This document shows, one piece after another, positions 32,589 through 34,467 of a stretch of 34,467 bases of DNA (within the stretch, counting starts at the first letter, position 1; each line of letters starts with the position of its first letter). Below the pieces are notes generated by a model. It had not been told where the DNA came from. It did not search any database and saw nothing but the letters and a program-made list of their open reading frames with translations. The position numbers and the translations under genes are program-made. Source of the stretch: Gemmatimonadaceae bacterium (GTDB lineage Bacteria; Gemmatimonadota; Gemmatimonadetes; Gemmatimonadales; Gemmatimonadaceae); NCBI GenBank assembly GCA_017991005.1, contig JAGNMU010000003.1:1-34467 (forward strand), written 5' to 3'.

Positions 32589-33059
32589 ATGTCGAAATCC
32601 TCACTCTACCGCGCCCTCCCCGCGGACCGCCGCGTTTCGCTGGTCCTGCACGCGATCACCAACCACAAAGGCGCCCGCGCCCTCTACGCCACGCGACTGG
32701 TCGCCAAGGGTGGCGGCTTCCGCGCCGTGAAGTTGATGACCTGGCCCGCCGATAAGCTCGCGCGCGAGATCGTCCGTCTGAATGCGGAAACGCCGCAGGA
32801 TGAATTGGAGTTGCTGCAGCTCCTGTACGTGGACGTCGAGCCGGCCATCCAGATCACCTTTCTCGATGCCGCAGGCGTTGCCCACGACAAGGGTGTGATC
32901 CCGGAAGACCTCGAACTGCCGTACGCCTCCGCCGAAGCCGTGCAGAAAGGCGCCGCCGCCGTCCGCGCCGCCCACGGCGAAAGCGGTGAGCACTATTTGA
33001 AAGTCATCGGCCGCTACAACTCGGCCGCATGGCCCGGTCTGGCTGAAGAGTCCCACTGA
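32589..33059 (+). CDS. Hypothetical protein
   Basis: This protein has 156 residues from ATG 32589. There is no signal peptide or membrane segment, so it is probably cytoplasmic. The sequence (YRALPADRRVSLVLHAITNH, KLMTWPADKLAREIVRLNAE, DELELLQLLYVDVEPAIQIT) suggests an alpha/beta protein with acidic helices, but I recognise no family. No Shine-Dalgarno precedes the ATG. An extended -10-like TGTTATCTT (32573-32581) lies only 7 nt upstream, which would fit a leaderless mRNA, but this is weak. It is the only plus-strand gene in the interval between ffh and rpsP. Confidence 0.75.
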   Translation: MSKSSLYRALPADRRVSLVLHAITNHKGARALYATRLVAKGGGFRAVKLMTWPADKLAREIVRLNAETPQDELELLQLLYVDVEPAIQITFLDAAGVAHDKGVIPEDLELPYASAEAVQKGAAAVRAAHGESGEHYLKVIGRYNSAAWPGLAEESH

Positions 33060-33126
33060 CCACTGAACACTCGAACTGATCACCCATCACTCAGCAGTTG
33101 TCCGACCACTGACCACCGACAACTGC
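33053..33126. repeat. Degenerate CCACTGA repeats with a 10-bp hairpin between convergent genes
   Basis: CCACTGA and near copies recur around 33053-33118. Within them AGCAGTTGTC (33093-33102) pairs perfectly with GACAACTGCT (33118... 33117-33126 region) around a loop of about 15 nt. It lies between the stop of the hypothetical gene (+) and the stop of the XRE-cupin regulator (-), so it may act as a bidirectional terminator. Confidence 0.5.
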
Positions 33127-33136
33127 TTGGCTTTCA

Positions 33137-33823
33137 CTACGCCCCCTCCACCCGCTCGTCAAACCTCACCATCAGCACCCGCGTCGGCAGTGTCGATCCG
33201 ACGGCCGGCGCATAGGTGTGCGGCTCGGCGCTGCGAAACGCCATACTGTCGCCAGTGCCCAATGTGACGGTGGTATCACCGACGGTGATGTCCGCCGCGC
33301 CTTCCAGCACGTAAACGAACTCCTCGCCTGGATGCGCGCGTGACGCGCTGGTGCCGTAGAGCTCCACGATGTTCGACATCAGTTGGCCGTCGCGCAACCG
33401 CGAGCCAAGCACCACAATCGGCACCGACACACCCTGACGCGCGAACTCGGCGCGTTCGGTCGCGGTGAGCGGACGGTCCACACCGCCCAGCGCCCCCGCG
33501 CCAAAGTCCACCAGATCGTACCAGCGATCGTCGGTGACACGATGAACCGCGATCCGGTCATTGCCTGCCCCCTCTGGATCGCGCAGTCGCGCGACGTGCA
33601 GGCCGAGCGCGGCACACACTTTGACGATCGTCAGCGGATACGTGCCGCCGCCCTGCTCGAGGCGCACGATCGACGACTTGGAGAGCCCCGCCGCTTCGGC
33701 GAGATCGCGAATGGAGCGCCCTTGCCGCACGCGCGCGCGACGAAGACGGTCGCCCAGTTCTGCGGGCGACAGACTCGCCATCACGCTGGCCGCTTCCTGC
33801 TCCTGCTGCCGGATCGAACTCAT
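33137..33823 (-). CDS. XRE-family transcriptional regulator with cupin domain
   Basis: This protein has 228 residues from ATG 33823; ATG 33781 (MASLSPAELGDRLRRARVRQ) is an alternative. Residues about 22-75 are a helix-turn-helix of XRE type (RQGRSIRDLAEAAGLSKSSI with the recognition helix after AGLS). Residues about 150-225 are a cupin-2 barrel (SRAHPGEEFVYVLEGAADIT, then GDSMAFRSAEPHTYAP), which binds a small effector or metal. Such HTH-cupin proteins usually control uptake or catabolism of small organic compounds. It follows ffh by 27 nt on the same strand, so it may be read from the ffh transcript. Its target genes cannot be told. Confidence 0.88.
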   Translation of the reverse strand: MSSIRQQEQEAASVMASLSPAELGDRLRRARVRQGRSIRDLAEAAGLSKSSIVRLEQGGGTYPLTIVKVCAALGLHVARLRDPEGAGNDRIAVHRVTDDRWYDLVDFGAGALGGVDRPLTATERAEFARQGVSVPIVVLGSRLRDGQLMSNIVELYGTSASRAHPGEEFVYVLEGAADITVGDTTVTLGTGDSMAFRSAEPHTYAPAVGSTLPTRVLMVRFDERVEGA

Positions 33824-33850
33824 GTGCAGATCAGACGTCGGTGCCGGCGC

Positions 33851-34467
33851 TCAGCGCATGCCGAACATGCCGCCGCCGCCGAACGGCAGGCGCGGCATGC
33901 CGCCACCCTTTCCGCCGGCGCCGCCGCCAAACTTCTTCATCATCTTCTGCATCTCGCGGAACTGCTCCAGCAAGCGGTTGATCTCGCTCACCGGACGCCC
34001 GCACCCCTTCGCAATCCGTGCACGGCGCGAGCCATTGAGTATCTCCGGCTTCTTGCGCTCCTGCGGCGTCATCGACAACACGATCGCTTCGATGTGTTTG
34101 AGACGTTTCGGATCCATCTTCACGTCTTTGAGCATCTTGCTGTTCACGCCCGGCAACATCTTGAGCAGGTTTTCCATCGGCCCCAGCTTCTGCATCTGGC
34201 GCATCGCCGACAGGAAATCCTCCAGGTCCATGCCTTCCTTGCGGACCTTCTTTTCCAGCTTCTTCGCTTCAACGGCATCAAACGATTCCTGCGCCTTCTC
34301 CACCAACGACACGATGTCGCCCATCTGGAGAATGCGGCCAGCCATGCGCTCGGGGTGGAACTCCTCGAGCGCGTCCGGCTTTTCGCCGACACCGATGTAC
34401 TTGATCGGCTTCTTCAGTACGCCGTAGATCGACAACGCCGCGCCACCGCGCGCATCGCCATCGAGCT
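33851..34467 (-). CDS. ffh: Signal recognition particle protein Ffh, C-terminal part
   Basis: The gene enters from the window edge; about 205 C-terminal residues are visible. LDGDARGGAALSIYG is the end of the NG GTPase domain (G4/G5 region) and IKYIGVGEKPDALEEFHPER is its last strand and helix. The methionine-rich M domain follows (MRQMQKLGPMENLLKMLPGV, then SRRARIAKGCGRPVSEINRL), which binds 4.5S RNA and signal sequences. The Gly/Met-rich tail ends GGGGMFGMR. Ffh targets nascent membrane and secreted proteins to FtsY. It is usually followed directly by rpsP; here an XRE-cupin gene follows after 27 nt and rpsP is 5.7 kb away. Confidence 0.97.
   Translation of the reverse strand, partial: LDGDARGGAALSIYGVLKKPIKYIGVGEKPDALEEFHPERMAGRILQMGDIVSLVEKAQESFDAVEAKKLEKKVRKEGMDLEDFLSAMRQMQKLGPMENLLKMLPGVNSKMLKDVKMDPKRLKHIEAIVLSMTPQERKKPEILNGSRRARIAKGCGRPVSEINRLLEQFREMQKMMKKFGGGAGGKGGGMPRLPFGGGGMFGMR

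Noticed and set aside
33053-33126. CCACTGA repeats as a CRISPR-like array
   Set aside because: The units are about 7 bp, degenerate and unevenly spaced, with no spacers of regular length and no cas genes.

Overview
The window looks like a chromosomal segment of a high-GC, Gram-negative, aerobic heterotroph, most plausibly a member of Gemmatimonadota. This is inference: there is no rRNA to confirm it. The clues are a SusC/RagA-SusD/RagB pair in a GC-rich genome, many Sec, Tat and lipoprotein signals, a tricorn-type TolB/PDZ/S41 protease, a subtilisin with Ig-like repeats, DUF2911 proteins, a DUF1587/DUF1592-type cytochrome and a eukaryote-like NADP isocitrate dehydrogenase.

Positions 1-9.2 kb: the 5' part of a c-type-heme DUF1587/DUF1592 protein (-) is divergent from an exported HpcH/HpaI-aldolase-like protein (+). 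A long perfect hairpin separates that gene from a susD-susC operon (-), which has a clear sigma70-type promoter and a leader of about 300 nt. A small c-type cytochrome (-) is divergent from a Tat-exported FAD oxidoreductase (+).

Positions 9.2-16 kb: a tricorn-like periplasmic protease and an alkaline-phosphatase-superfamily lipoprotein lie in tandem (-), divergent from icd (+). Positions 16-21 kb: an uncharacterised P-loop ATPase is tightly coupled to an aromatic-acid-type MFS transporter (-). A class V aminotransferase (+) and a second FAD-dependent amine/amino-acid oxidase (-) converge next to them. Together these suggest uptake and oxidation of an amine or amino acid, but no substrate can be read from the sequence. 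Positions 21-26.5 kb: a small exported protein (+), a large subtilisin lipoprotein (-) and a calcineurin-like phosphoesterase (-).

Positions 26.5-34.5 kb: trmD, rimM and rpsP (-) and, 5.7 kb further on, ffh (-). In many bacteria ffh-rpsP-rimM-trmD are adjacent. Here they are separated by an XRE-cupin regulator, a hypothetical gene, an intact DUF2911 gene, a block of visibly lower GC, and a 5'-truncated second DUF2911 copy. The block encodes an HExxH lipoprotein, an exported unknown protein and an O-antigen-ligase-like membrane protein. The two DUF2911 copies share 285 bp with a single mismatch, exactly 3467 bp apart. Their 3' ends differ, which is the layout expected from single-crossover integration of a DNA circle or from an equivalent recombination event. 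This is the most interesting structure in the window. I found no CRISPR array, tRNA, rRNA, transposase or integrase.
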